Notes under the pieces: generated by a model | The model's database searches: none | What the model saw: only the letters and a program-made list of their open reading frames with translations | What the model was told of the DNA's origin: nothing | Shown here: positions 11,647-23,105 of the stretch, piece by piece | How positions within the stretch are numbered: position 1 is the first letter of the stretch | How the letters are laid out: every line of letters begins with the position of its first letter | Translations under genes and position numbers: made by a program | DNA from: Luidia sarsii | Lineage: Eukaryota; Echinodermata; Asteroidea; Paxillosida; Luidiidae | DNA length: 64,000 bases | Assembly: GCA_949987565.1 (NCBI GenBank) | Contig: OX465110.1 | Coordinates: 1,673,282-1,737,281, forward strand | Reading direction: 5' to 3'

Positions 11647-12548
11647 ACGGTCTCCGTAATCAGCGGTTGAACGCACAAAAGGTTGAAACTTGTGGACGGC
11701 CCGTATTAAGTGCGTCACGTAGGGTGGGGGAAGAACTCCCACGGGTAGTCTACATGTCTATTAGTCTGCTGAAAGAGCGCCGCTAGCCCAAGAACTGGGA
11801 ACGCCGCTCGACTCTTAAAGGAGCACCTTGAGGGAGCGAAGCGTCCCAAGATATTCCTCCCTCACCCCTCCCAACCCCCCCCCCCCCCAACGCCACCATC
11901 CACATGCTTTGTGCATTAGCTCCACGGCTCAGTTTTATCTTGTGGACGTCTCATTGTCAAGCACACTCCCCCCACTTTTTTTCTTCTTTTTTTTTAGAAA
12001 ATTGAGACAGGATCGTTCCAATGCTCTTTGCAGATGTGGTTACCAATGGTTTCAAGCTGTATTTTGCATCGGGGCTGCATGCAGTATTGTCAATAATCAC
12101 TCCCCTCCCCCCACGGAGAGACGATTGTATTGATAAAATAGAAATATTTTTGTTGCAGTACCCATGGTTTGTTGAAGGCGTGTCTGGTAAATTTCCACTC
12201 ACAGAATGAGCTCGAACTATCCGTAGTCTATACATTTTGGTTGTAATTAATTCTTGTCTGTGATTAGAGGTGGGGTTTTTCTTTTGTTTTTAATTCTAGC
12301 CCACCTATAGGACCACCTTGATGTCTTCCTTTCTCTTCTATGTCTGGCTCCTTTGTTTGTGAGTTGATCTGAGCTTCAGTGGTTGTCTATTCAGTTTGGT
12401 CGCTGCCTGTGTCTACGATGCTCGAGTCTGTCTAGAGTCGTTCCAATGCCACCGAGATTCTGAGCACAGAAACTGTCAGGGGACGTTTGGGTCAGAGGTC
12501 CTGCCCGACTCTATTTGTCAAAAAAAAATTGGAGAATGCCATCCACTA
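11647..12548 (+). other. Intron 1 segment, no gene
   Basis: Mostly unique sequence. A C run of about 13 lies near 11876-11888. No coding exon or repeat family is recognised. Confidence 0.55.
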
Positions 12549-12825
12549 TTGACCCCTCCTCCTCCTCCTCCTCCTGCTCCTCCTGCTCCTCCCCTTTCTC
12601 CCTCCTCCTCCTCCTCCTGCTCCTCCTGCTCCTTCCCTTCCTCCCTCCTCCTCCTCCTCCTGCTCCTCTTGCTTCTCCCCTCCCCTCCTCCTCCTCCTCA
12701 TCTTCCCCCTCCTCATCTTCCTCCTCCTCCCCCCCTCCTCCTCATCCTCCTCCTCCTCCTCCTCCTCCTTCTCCTCCTCCTCCTCCTCCTCCTCCCTCCC
12801 CCTCCTCCTCCTGCTCCTCCTCCCC
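12549..12825. repeat. CTC/CTG-type pyrimidine trinucleotide array
   Basis: Long run of CTC units mixed with CCTGCT and CCCTTCC blocks. A block of about 60 bp is seen three times in the first 130 bp. It reads as poly-Ser, poly-Leu or poly-Pro on plus and poly-Glu/Arg on minus, all artefacts. Confidence 0.9.
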
Positions 12826-12888
12826 CTTTTGGCTTGGGCTGGTCCTGCTCTGCCCCAACTGCAGTACACAGACCGTGATGTTAACCCC

Positions 12889-13147
12889 TATCTCTCCCCC
12901 CCTCTCCTTCCGTCTCTCTCTCCTTCCCTGTCCTCTCTCTTTCTCTCTCCTTCCCTCTTCCCCTCTCCTTCTCTCCTTCCCTCTTCCCCTCTCCTTCTCT
13001 TCTTCCCTATCCCCTCCCCCTCTCTCTCTCATTCCCTCTCCCCCTCCCTCCCCCTCTCTCTCTCTCTCTCCCTCCCTCTCTCTCTCTCTCCCCCCCTCCC
13101 TTCCCCTCTCCCCCCTCCCTCTCCCCCTCTCTCTCTCCCTCTCTTCC
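12889..13147. repeat. CT-rich pyrimidine array
   Basis: A second pyrimidine tract, of CTCTCC and CCCTCTCC units, follows after a short unique break. With the preceding array it makes about 0.6 kb of nearly pure pyrimidine on the plus strand. Confidence 0.88.
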
Positions 13148-13814
13148 TGCATGGTTAAGACATCGATGCACGCTCCCATCATATACCCACGCCAAGTGGA
13201 TTTATGGTTTCAACTCTCACCACCACATCTCTTCTGGTTGGAGTTACCCCTCAACCCATTACCCCTATACCTACCCCTTCCCCTCCCCCTGCCATCCAGC
13301 CCACCCAACCCCACCCCACCCTACCTCATCCCAACCCATTCCTCTTGTAAATCATCTTACACGGGTCAAGCAGTTGCGAAGTGGAGAACAATGAACGTTC
13401 CCAGAGGATCTTCAGAGAGTCGCCCACAATCACTGGACCTTGATTTGCACACCAGCACCCCCACCACACCCCCTTCGGTCCTGTTAGGCGATGCCCCGGT
13501 CATGGAAACAAGGGGCCCCCATCTGCCAAATATGATCATTTTTTTTCCAGTGGTGATCAGTTTTCCCTGGGTGCACGGACCCTCGGGTGATGAGAATACA
13601 GTCTTCGAATCGCCAGGTTGTTTTCCCCTTGCCTTTCTTATTTATTTAGGGGGGGGACGTGGACAGAGAGTTGGTGAGCCAAAGTATCGGATGGGAGTCT
13701 GTCTGCCTCTAAGTCAAATAAATCCTCGGTGAATTTGCGGAGGTGTGTGACCTTTAGGATGCCAGTATTCTCTCCGTCTTCGATCCCACGGTCTTAGGCG
13801 CGACCCTTATTTTA
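13148..13814 (+). other. Intron 1 segment, C-rich then unique
   Basis: A C-rich patch with CCCAACCC-type units lies near 13255-13340. The rest is unique, with no coding exon. The long open frame from 12515 to 13732 is the run-on of the array above. Confidence 0.55.
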
Positions 13815-13940
13815 AACGAAACCTTGACTCGGCCGGAACTTGAACCCGAGACCTCTGGTTTTGCGGTACCAGCGCTCTAACCATCTGAGCTAACCAGCCC
13901 TAAGATGGTGGCCTTCTCAAATAAGCAACTAGCCACAGTC
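13815..13940 (-). mobile_element. tRNA-derived SINE fragment
   Basis: On the minus strand a tRNA-like part (about 13831-13899) shows an A box (TAGCTCAGATGG) and a B box-like GGTTCAAGTTCC. The acceptor-like ends can pair (GGCTGG with CCGGCC). The anticodon loop would have 8 bases, so a working tRNA is unlikely. The same tRNA-like part with related flanks recurs at 33.8, 34.6 and 54.1 kb, which marks a SINE family. Confidence 0.78.
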
Positions 13941-13941
13941 T

Positions 13942-13992
13942 AAAGGCTGGATAGCTCATATGGTGAGAGCGCTATAACCAGAGATCTTTTCA
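13942..13992 (+). mobile_element. Second tRNA-like SINE fragment, opposite orientation
   Basis: A plus-strand piece with GGCTGGATAGCTCA and AGAGCGCT matches the 5' half of the same tRNA-like head. It lies head-to-head with the copy just upstream. It stops before the B box and looks truncated. Confidence 0.6.
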
Positions 13993-14065
13993 TTTTTCAA
14001 AAGTCCGCTTTTTCCTTTTTTTTGTTTGACTATTTTATTTTTTATTTACAGTATTTATTTTTAAT

Positions 14066-14166
14066 TCTGCCTTTGAGAAAGGTCTTGCTAGGATCAAAAC
14101 GTCAAGCCCTCCTAATGTTGATATCTGCGTTTTGGTAATTTTAGTCAGTAAGGGGTTTTTGCAAAC
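14066..14166 (+). mobile_element. Family A element, one arm plus tail
   Basis: The right-hand arm (CTTTGAGAAAGGTCTTGCTA and on) is followed by the typical tail with TTTTGGTAATTTTAGTCAGT. The left arm is missing or decayed. Confidence 0.75.
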
Positions 14167-14429
14167 AAATTAGCATACTACTATTTATTGTCTTGCTTCG
14201 AAATCGTCGGGCGTTTCCATGAAGATGTCGAACCTTTAGAACGCCTGGCGTTTCGATCATTGCGGGACGTCTCTGGAAGGAAGAATGAGACGAAAATTAA
14301 TTCGACACTCTTCAAATTGCTGATGAAGTCTCTCGTATAGGCGCGATGGTAATCTTCAGGAGAAGATGCCGAATCTTAAGAGCACCCTGGACATTGTGCA
14401 TATGAATGAGGGACATTTGAGAAGCCTCT

Positions 14430-15056
14430 TACTGTGTTACAAGGCGAAAAGGTACCGCTCATCCAAGCCTAGTCCAGTTTTGAAAAACAAAATCTGAATC
14501 TCAGACATCAAGTGTAAATATATATAATCTCACCCAAGCTTTAACCTTATTTCACTCGCACGTCCTATTCCATGAACACACTACGCTATTATGGTCCTCG
14601 GCTCTGGAATGCCATCAATAACCAAATAAAAAATCAGTCTTGTGTGGCTCGTTTCAAAAGGTCGTACCAAAGAGCCCTCCTCTCCCATTATAACACAGCT
14701 TCCTGACCAATAACTTTCCTTGTGTTAGTTCATCGTTTTATTAGCATTTTTGGTTTTCTTCAGTTTACATTGGTTTTTCATTATTAACTTATATTAGCTG
14801 ATTAGTTGTTACGTTCGTTTACTCTGTTCTGGTTTTGTCTTGTTTGTCGGTATTTGTCTGTCCCAAGGTTGTTCCTATAAGCCTCGGCTTCCCTTAACAA
14901 CCTTCATACTCATAATTATATTCTATCGTCATCATTGTTACTATTACTTTTGCTAGCAAGCTTCATTGAAGCTACCGACCACTCTGCATTGTACGTTGTC
15001 ATGTTGATTTTTGATTTGATGAGTATTTAAATAAATGTAATGTAATGTAATGTAAC
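14430..15056 (+). mobile_element. 5'-truncated non-LTR retrotransposon (LINE) 3' end
   Basis: A frame around 14578-14706 reads the typical last part of a LINE reverse-transcriptase ORF (a YYGPRLWNAI motif, then an FKRSYQRALL-like motif) and stops at TGA. Just upstream the frame is broken. A 3'UTR of about 350 bp follows, with a hairpin at 14865-14904, and the element ends in tandem TGTAA units (about 15033-15055). This is the normal form of a dead LINE copy on the plus strand. The clade (CR1/Jockey group or other) is not certain. Confidence 0.75.
14865..14904 (+). other. LINE 3'UTR hairpin
   Basis: AAGGTTGTT (14865-14873) pairs with AACAACCTT (14896-14904), and an inner AAGCC/GGCTT stem sits in the loop. 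A minus-strand LINE 3' end at 45.3 kb has the same plan, with GGC/GCC in place of GGT/ACC in the outer stem. Confidence 0.75.
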
Positions 15057-15083
15057 CAACCCTGACGAAAAGTTATCCAAAAG

Positions 15084-15231
15084 TGATATACAAAGATGTT
15101 GCAAACTGCTTACTGACTAAAATTACCAAAATGCAAATCTCAAAATTTAGTGGGCCTGACGTTTCGATCCTACCAGGACCTTTCTCAGAGGTCCTGCAAG
15201 GATCGAAACGTCAGGCCTACTAAATTTGGAG
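15084..15231. mobile_element. Family A fold-back element with left tail
   Basis: A reverse-complement tail (with ACTGACTAAAATTACCAAAA) leads into the left arm (about 15144-15186). The right arm (about 15188-15230) follows with almost no loop. This copy shows that the tail can lie on the left side too, so the full element is probably tail-arm-arm-tail. Confidence 0.85.
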
Positions 15232-18200
15232 AAAAGTTATCCAAAGTTAATTTGAGAAGCTTTTATTGAAACATTGGTGCTTTTGTTTCAACTGATATGC
15301 CAATGAATTCTCCACACAAGTTAATCATTCTTCTGCGGCAAAAGACTCGGGCTATATTCCCAAGTCTTTAAGTATAAAATCGGTCGCATATTTCTTGTTT
15401 GGCCCAGACAACAAAAAAAGGAAAGCTGAAGGTCACGGTTAGTTTTCTTTGGAGCCTTGCCAGTTATAAGGAGCCAGGCATCTCTAAGAAAGTAACCTAC
15501 TCCAGGGTGTATATGTTTTAAGATGGAGTGGATTATCCGCACGCAACTCAAGCTTCTGTGTACTGTCTAGACCCTCGTTCCAGCTTTCCTCCTTTACGCA
15601 AAAGGCTGAAATCCATAAAGCTTGAATTCTTTGTTTAAAAGTTGAAGGTTGGGAGTCTTTTCTTCTCCCACCAAATGGAATAATCGTCTCTTCTTCAGAA
15701 GGCATTATTTTTTTTAGCGTGATTATCTTTATTGAGGTTAGCTTTCGTCCTGATTCCGCGGCGGGATCTTCGACCTCTGACCTTGCGTGCGTCCTGCCAG
15801 ACAGATTGTACTTGTTTTAATGCAAACGGCGTTTGTTTTCCCTCCGCCCGAATAAATCATTATTATACTAGAAGCCGAAGAGATATCTACATGGAATAAT
15901 GCTGCCATCGTGGAGTGGTACCGAGGGGGGGATAGTAACCACCGTTCGTAACCTCTCTGCCACCCAGGTGAAGTTTTATGACTGGTGTTTCATCAATAAG
16001 TATTTCGGAAGCTCTGTGTTTTGAAGTTCTCGCGGTGAAAATTGTAGAGTTCCCACAGTCTGGCTGAAAAAAACCCAACCTTTTCCTTATTGCACAGAAG
16101 CACATACCATCGATCATGGGAGAAACGCCAGACAAAGAGAATTGTTTAAAATTCGGCGTAAACAGAAAGAGAGACACGTGTGATTTCACACGGACGATAA
16201 CCCCTTGAGGGCTGTGTGGGGCCAAGAACAAAGAAGCAACAATGGCGATTGGGACCTATGTGCATGTGTGCGTAGTTGACGGCTAAATTTATCAGTATTA
16301 TTATTTGTTCTGGCTTATCTGATTGTTTACAGCAGTGCAGAAACTAAAATAAAAACACACAGCTGTCGATTACACTCAAACTGACAAGATACAAATATTA
16401 AAAGTTACTATTGGAAATTCACAACAGCGTTCAATTAAAATCAACAAGGTTGCAAATTAACACCAAAAATCCGAGGAACCAAATTACGTGGCAATCAAAG
16501 GGCATGGATTGGCAAACATGAATTCACAAGTCAAATGAAGTAGGGTTTTTCAAAGGAAATGTCCACGACCTTTTTGCTAGATCTATAAGATTCATTGTGT
16601 GAGTATACTTTACGATCCCGTTACTTGAGAATTGGACGATTTCCAGGCTAACATATTGCATAGATGTCTTATAATGTATAAGGCCTGCATCGTTTCAAGC
16701 TCGATCGTATACCATGGAGGAAGATACCGTTGGCCCACATTCAGGTACGATACGGCACACTTATTTGGAACGGTATCTAGGTTGTCTGAGCTATGATGAG
16801 TGAGCCTTGGATGTTTGTTATAAGAAGCCTATACTATGATGTCTATATACTATGTGCATGGCGGTCTTGCATACAGTGCTTGTTATGCCTTCCTTGGACA
16901 GCTGCTTTTCTCATGCCAGTTCAGTTTGTCAACAACCCCCCCCCCCCTAAAAAAAAGAGGTCCCGGTCGCGTCGGCTTGTGTGCAGCCACGCAAAAACAC
17001 ACGTGGTGCCAACTGCTGAACGCAAAGCGTTGGCGAGTTCATGCATGCACCTCGGTGAAAACCAACTGCTGTGTACCTATATCAGTGGTACGACCAAAAT
17101 AGGCATCTTCTTGGTACAACCACGCACAGCCCATGGTTTGCAATGTCCATGCACGGTTGCTAACACTGTAGGTCGCTCGTATATTACATTATGTGGCCAC
17201 TATGCAGCCTGCTACTTTGAATTTAAAATTGCTCCGAGGGGGAAAAAAATGGTTGAAGCAAAAAGAACAGCGCTGCTTGAATTGCAAAGCTATAGCACAC
17301 AACTGATTTGAAATTCACTAGCTATTAAGTCCGATTGCATTCAAGGTAAAAGGTATTACCTTTTAAGTCAGCATGCATAATGTCCTTCTGAAATCGTTTC
17401 CAGAATCAGATATAAAAAAGGAAACATTCAAGGAATCATTTTGTTGCCGTTTCTGCATTTCCAGTCAACGGTATTCCCCCTGGACTTCCCAGGATTGTAA
17501 AAACATTTTTTTTTTCACTATCTATGGAGAGATGCAGAGAAAAATGGTATAGAATAATCATCGCATTTTATTCCACCTCGTTTATTTATAGAATTAAATT
17601 TATGTGTAGGCCTACTTCATTGAAATTCAAAAAGGATTATTGGTCGTAGTCTCAGTCGTGAAATCATGTCATTTTTTTGGTTCCAGATCATATTTAACAA
17701 TCGGTGTGTGTGAGGAGGTATGGGAAGGTGGGGTAGGATCAAGGGTTAGTAGGGTCGGGGTTAATACTCCAGCTTGTTTTGTAAGATCTTGTGACCCGTG
17801 TCTGCGGTAGGGAGATTACATATGCGAAAAGTCGTTGGCCATCAATCAGTAAAATGGCAGCACACAATTGTTAGGATAGGGAGTGGGTGTCGTGCGTGTG
17901 TACGTACGTGTGGGGTGAGGTTTACCGGTTAAAATACAGAAATACAACCGGTAGAATGAGCGAGTCCAGGCAACCACCAGGGTGCATGCTTGGGGAAGCT
18001 TTTTTTTTGCGCAAGGCTGCTATCCACTCCGTCAGCACGGGGTCACGTGCCCCGAGCAACCTAACAGCCAGCGGTGGCCGGCTCTGAAAAAAAATGGCAT
18101 TGCTGTATACGTATCAGACGCACGTAGGCAGGTAGCTATACCTACCTGCGGACCAATTCCGGCATAAGCATATATTATTATGATCTATGCAATCAGAGAG

Positions 18201-18398
18201 AGAGAGAGAGAGGGGAAAGACAATCCTTCTCTCTCTACTCCTCTCCCTCTCTTTGCACACATTGCATTATATTTTTTGCTGTGTATTTATTTTAATTGTT
18301 TAAGTATTCGAAATAATTATTATATCTAACGTCATAGGCCTAATTGTCTTTCTATTTCAAATGAAGATTGAAAGAAATTATACCCCTGACGACCAAAA
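15232..18398 (+). other. Intron 1 segment, mostly unique
   Basis: No gene or named repeat family is recognised over about 3.1 kb. A C-run then A-run junction lies at 16936-16954. A GA run directly facing a TC run lies at about 18195-18253 and could fold back. Open frames up to 172 codons (16793-17311) have no domain character and cross the homopolymers. Confidence 0.55.
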
Positions 18399-18764
18399 AG
18401 CCCCTACACAACATTGGTAAGATCGAAAAACAGAAATGTTCACAGATTTACATCAAACTTATACAGTTTGAAGATGGTTAGTAGAAACCTCTCACTGAAA
18501 TATGTCTGCCTAAAATGTTGTATTTTGGGAGAAATGAGTAAAATGAATAGTTTACGTCTCACCGAGATCTAAACTATTTTTCGGAACAGTGCGGCGTTGA
18601 ATGCTGCATTTTCGCGAAACAAATGAAGCGGTTTTCACGATTTTCTCGAGAATCGGTTGGCGGATTAAGCTGCAATTTTCACAGGTGTGCTATTTCATGC
18701 ATATGTTGGATCAGACAACGTATGGATGCTATTCTTTGACCTCGACCAATGTTGTATAGGGGCT
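18399..18764. mobile_element. TTAA-site MITE, copy 1
   Basis: The 366-bp element begins AGCCCCTACACAACATTGG and ends with the reverse complement, CCAATGTTGTATAGGGGCT. TTAA follows on the right (18765-18768); the left site is decayed. Same ends and length as the copies at 22742 and 37915. TTAA targets are used by the piggyBac and Kolobok superfamilies. Confidence 0.82.
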
Positions 18765-19908
18765 TTAAGTGGCTCGAAACTTTAAAATGACTGAATTTGA
18801 GTGTAAGGCTTTATTTTTGTCTTGTAATTTATTTTATTGGCCACCATCGTCTCTGGTGGCCCGATGCCCTTTTTAGTGGCCAGGCCACTGTTTAAAAGCC
18901 GTAGGGTTACGGAACCACGTCTATGGCCGTTTTCGACATGAAGGCTTAGGCTCGGTCTTAGGCTTCGGTCATTATAAGAGCAATAGGTTATGCTGCAGTC
19001 AACGTGAAATTGAGAGCTCGACACGAAGCCCCGATAAAATGTGAAGAAAAGAAAACTCGACCGAGCACAATGAAAATATATATACGGAGCACTTATCTCC
19101 TCCTGGACACACTTCCTCTGGGAAGCTTGGGCGTGGAGGGAGAGGGGGGAGGGGAGGGGAGAGGCTAGGGTAGTGAGGTCGGCGACTCTTGATCGAGCCA
19201 GATTGTATCTGTCTGGCAACGCGTTCTTGCATTGTTCCACGCTGATTGCTGGGATGGGTTACAATCGGGGATTTCCCCGCTCGACCATTAAAGGGAGGAC
19301 ACGCCATTAGAAAAACTGCTCAATTTCCGGAAGAGACCTTAATTTTGAGAAATTACTCACTCACCAGGAAGTATGTACCGGTTACCAGGCATTCCGTGAA
19401 ATGTTAACGCTCGAAATGTTTTCGAGAACAGAGGAAATTTTGTTGAATTTCATGCGATCGCGAACAAAGAGTTCCTTTTACAAATACCGCCCACTATTGT
19501 CTGGGAAAAAAGGATAGCATTTTTTTTTTTTCATGACATTTCTCATTTGTTTTCTCATGTGTTGATTTACGCAGCCTATACGTTGGGTTTGACAAACTAT
19601 TATAGGGGCCCATGGAAGCGATTTCTTGACCTTCGGAAATGGTGTAGGCCTATATTTACCCTACCTTTAATTGTTGGGTTTTTTTTAATACCAATGTCGT
19701 TTTCGATACCTAGCGCAGACAGCCCGGGCCTTTTTTTCTGTCGGTGAACTCAGACGCTCCTCACTCGGGTCAAAGGTACAACTGATAGCTTCCAAAAAAG
19801 CCTGGTTTTCATCGCAATGCGTCGGAACCTTGACACGGAGAACTGATGTCAAATCAACCCATCTGGCTAGAATTTGAACCCATTCCTTCTTCTTTCTCAC
19901 CTCCCTGC
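18765..19908 (+). other. Intron 1 segment, no gene
   Basis: Unique sequence with a GA/G-rich patch near 19135-19170. No coding exon is supported on either strand. Confidence 0.5.
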
Positions 19909-20297
<389 letters not shown>

Positions 20298-22058
20298 TTT
20301 TACCACCCTTTCCCTTCTTCGGGGGTAAACAAACATTTTTTTTAACGAGAATAGATTTTTCGACCTTCAGCTTTACATGCAGAACAGCTGTTGCTTGCAT
20401 CACCTGCTCGATTTTCGGACGAATGTTTTCAAGGGGGAGGGTTAGAATCAAGTTCAACCAGCTGGTAGACACAACATGCCTCCCCTCCCCTCCCCCTCCC
20501 CCCTCCCCCTCCAATATCATCCGCTTTCAAAGCCTTGCCCTGGTTTCGCATTCCAGGCGATGTCTTGAGGTCAGAGACACGCTTCTGTCGGCGTGTTGTG
20601 TGCGTTGTGCAATCGCGATCCTAGTTCCTATATAAGCTGTTCAATTATTCAGGGCCCCGAGGTTAACATTTTAAATGATTGTTTCCATGCATACCGGCGA
20701 GTTGTTGAGCGTTGAACATTGTGAACAATTTGATTAAAGGTATATGGGGGGTTCGGTTTCCCTTGCTTCGATGTTTCTGAGGAATCTTGATTTAAAACAA
20801 GGTGGTGCATCTCGTTGGAATGGTCTGGTCCCCTCTGCCCCATTCACACCCATGACAGTGCATGTCTTGTGCCACGCGTCCCCCAAATCCGTTACCAGGC
20901 GGATGCCCATCGTGCTTTATCCACTTGTGTATACCATCTCTTCTGCACAGACCTTCAGAATCAGCTCCACTAATTTTATACGGCGCTACAAGTTGCCCTT
21001 GAAAGTCCATCAAAAATCACGCAAGCGACACGGTCCTCCCTTCGACAAGAAGCCAGCGAGAATGCCGCTATCTCGAGAGATAAAACTTTATGATCTTGTT
21101 TGCGATGCAGCCAACTCTTTTAACTCCGTATAGAGTGGGATGCCAAAAAATATCCACCAGACAAGGCAATAAATGCCGGCTTTGTTTGCAGTCAGGGTTA
21201 CCTTTTATAAGCTGAATCGCTTTTTTTTTGTTTTAGTTACCGTGCGATGTCCATTTGATTATTTGTGCCAATGCAGGGAGATACAGCCGTCAGGTATCGC
21301 TGGGTTGTTTTTTCTGCTCTTACGGGGCCGGGGGCTTGGAGTATGGGGATGGGTATCCCTGTGGGTATCCCTGTAATAATAGGCTATATACCCGGCATGG
21401 CCTTCAAGGCTTGTCTATTGACGTACTGAGGACCATAAGGCAGGGTGAACCGTAAAACAATAACCCAATTCCGCGGGTGACAAGCGATAAATCAGAACTT
21501 TCCGCCTCTCTCATTGGGGAGCATCGTCCCATTAACTTTAAAAACAATCCTCGCATCATCTATCTGACAACTGATGTAAGGAGGGGAAGAGGTTGCAGAC
21601 CAATCCCCTGTTACCTAACAGGCGGGAGGTCTCCCACCACGAAGAACCGAGAGATGGCGGGTGGCTTCATCCACGTTGGTCCACTTGGTTGCGTGAATAA
21701 TCACCTGTCGAGTTTTCCTCCCTGCCCGTGATCCAAATTAGCCCCCAAATGATCTTTTTAATTGGTTTATAATCCCCGGTGATTGCTCAATACCCTCACT
21801 GTCTGAATCTGCAAATACACCGAGACTATACCGCGCTAGTTTTCCGTCGTGTTTGGGTTATTGTTCTTCCGGCGATTCCACGATCTCACTTATCCTCTTC
21901 CGAATGCAAATATCCCCCATGATCCCTTGCTTAATCCCCTTGGTCCTTGTTCCAGTGATACAAGTAATCCCTTCTGGATGAATGATTCTTCATAATCAAT
22001 GCTATCCCCAAAGCGATCTTATCTCCCAATAATCCCAAAGCTTGCAAAAAGAGGTCTT
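20298..22058 (+). other. Intron 1 segment, unrecognised
   Basis: Mostly unique. Frames at 20744-21133 (plus, 129 codons) and 20792-21013 (minus, 73 codons) overlap on opposite strands. They have no visible start context, splice sites or known domain. I do not call a gene. Confidence 0.5.
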
Positions 22059-22175
22059 TCTGCCTTTGAGAAAGGTCCTGCTAGGATCGAAACGTCAGAC
22101 CCTCCTACGTTGTGATAGTTGCATTTTGGTCGTTTTATAGTCAGTAAGCAATTTTCAGCAATTTTGCATATTGCC
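22059..22175 (+). mobile_element. Family A element, right arm plus tail
   Basis: A clean right arm (CTTTGAGAAAGGTCCTGCTA and on) is followed by the tail ending near ATTTTGCATATTGCC. No left arm is present. Confidence 0.8.
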
Positions 22176-22434
22176 CTTTGCAAAGAGAGGCAAAAGAAGT
22201 GGGTGGACTTGATGGACTTTTGAAAGATGGACGAAGGAACAAAAGAGACCGAGAGGAAGGAAGCGAATGATGATGGTATCGATAGCATCAAAGGGAGAGA
22301 GCCATATACCGAAGGACGAAAGAAAGAGCTCCAAAATAGGGTGGAGTGATTACTGAATATGCAACCTGTTGATCAGCCGTATATACACTGCACGCGGGCG
22401 GATCAGTTTTCTTCACCTATTCGCGGACGGAGCA

Positions 22435-22559
22435 TAAGGCCGTGTTCGAAACGGGCTTCCAGAGCTACGGCTAGGGCTATCGTCTTCGCATCTCCGTGTA
22501 TTTCCAATAAGGGGAAGACCTAGACCTAGCTCTAGACGCCCGTTTCGGACACGGCCTAA
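22435..22559. mobile_element. 119-bp MITE with TAA target duplication (Harbinger-like)
   Basis: The ends are inverted repeats of about 30 bp with few mismatches, beginning GGCCGTGTTCGAAACGGGC. The element spans 22438-22556 and is flanked by TAA on both sides (22435-22437, 22557-22559). A 3-bp TWA duplication is typical of PIF/Harbinger elements; that assignment is an inference. No coding capacity. Confidence 0.82.
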
Positions 22560-22741
22560 GATTCGACAGGCGAGCGATTGTGTCCTCAGATCATCTGGCC
22601 GAATTCCATCAAGGAACGTCTCAGACTGCCTTCGATAGACCGAGAATCTCTCAAGGAAATTCACTCTCTTTTTTTCGTGGGGGAGGGTTGGACACAAGTT
22701 CAGGCAAACACACAAAAACACCCCAAAAACAAAACCCTTAA

Positions 22742-23105
22742 AGACCCAATACACCACACCATTGGGAAGATCGGAAAACATCAATGTCCACAGATTTCCT
22801 TCTAATTCCATCTAAGTTTGTAGATGATCATGATAGAATCCTCATGTTGAAATCTTACGGTCTGGGATGCTGTACTTCCCTAGAAATCTTCACTCAAACA
22901 TCGACAATAGTATGTCACTCGCAAGTCATAAACTATTTCTTACACTTCAGAATGGTGCAAAAACCGTGACGGTTTTTTACCTTTTCTACTTTCTCAGATA
23001 ACCATTTGAGCTAAAACCTTTGCAGGATTGCTTTTTGGGATGTTTAATGGTTAAACACACAAACTGTGGCAATCTTTTGACATTTACCAATGTTGTATTG
23101 AGCCT
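22742..23105. mobile_element. TTAA-site MITE, copy 2
   Basis: The 364-bp element begins AGACCCAATAC and ends with ACCAATGTTGTATTGAGCCT. Intact TTAA lies on both sides (22738-22741 and 23106-23109). Its interior aligns by eye with copy 3 over nearly its whole length (for example the shared AGAATCCTCATGTTGAAATC). This is the best evidence that the target is TTAA. Confidence 0.88.

Noticed and set aside
11419..11742. A peptide that recurs at 25079-25297 and looks like a conserved protein (GCCYGSRPCGSLTSQYLSG type)
   Set aside because: Both frames lie over the two copies of the 183-bp Mutator-like MITE. The similarity is DNA-level copy identity, not protein conservation.
13831..13899. Functional tRNA gene on the minus strand
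   Set aside because: The anticodon loop would have 8 bases, and copies with the same flanks occur elsewhere, so it is a SINE head.
20744..21133. 129-codon plus frame and 73-codon minus frame as a nested gene
   Set aside because: They overlap on opposite strands, have no recognisable domain and no splice or promoter support.
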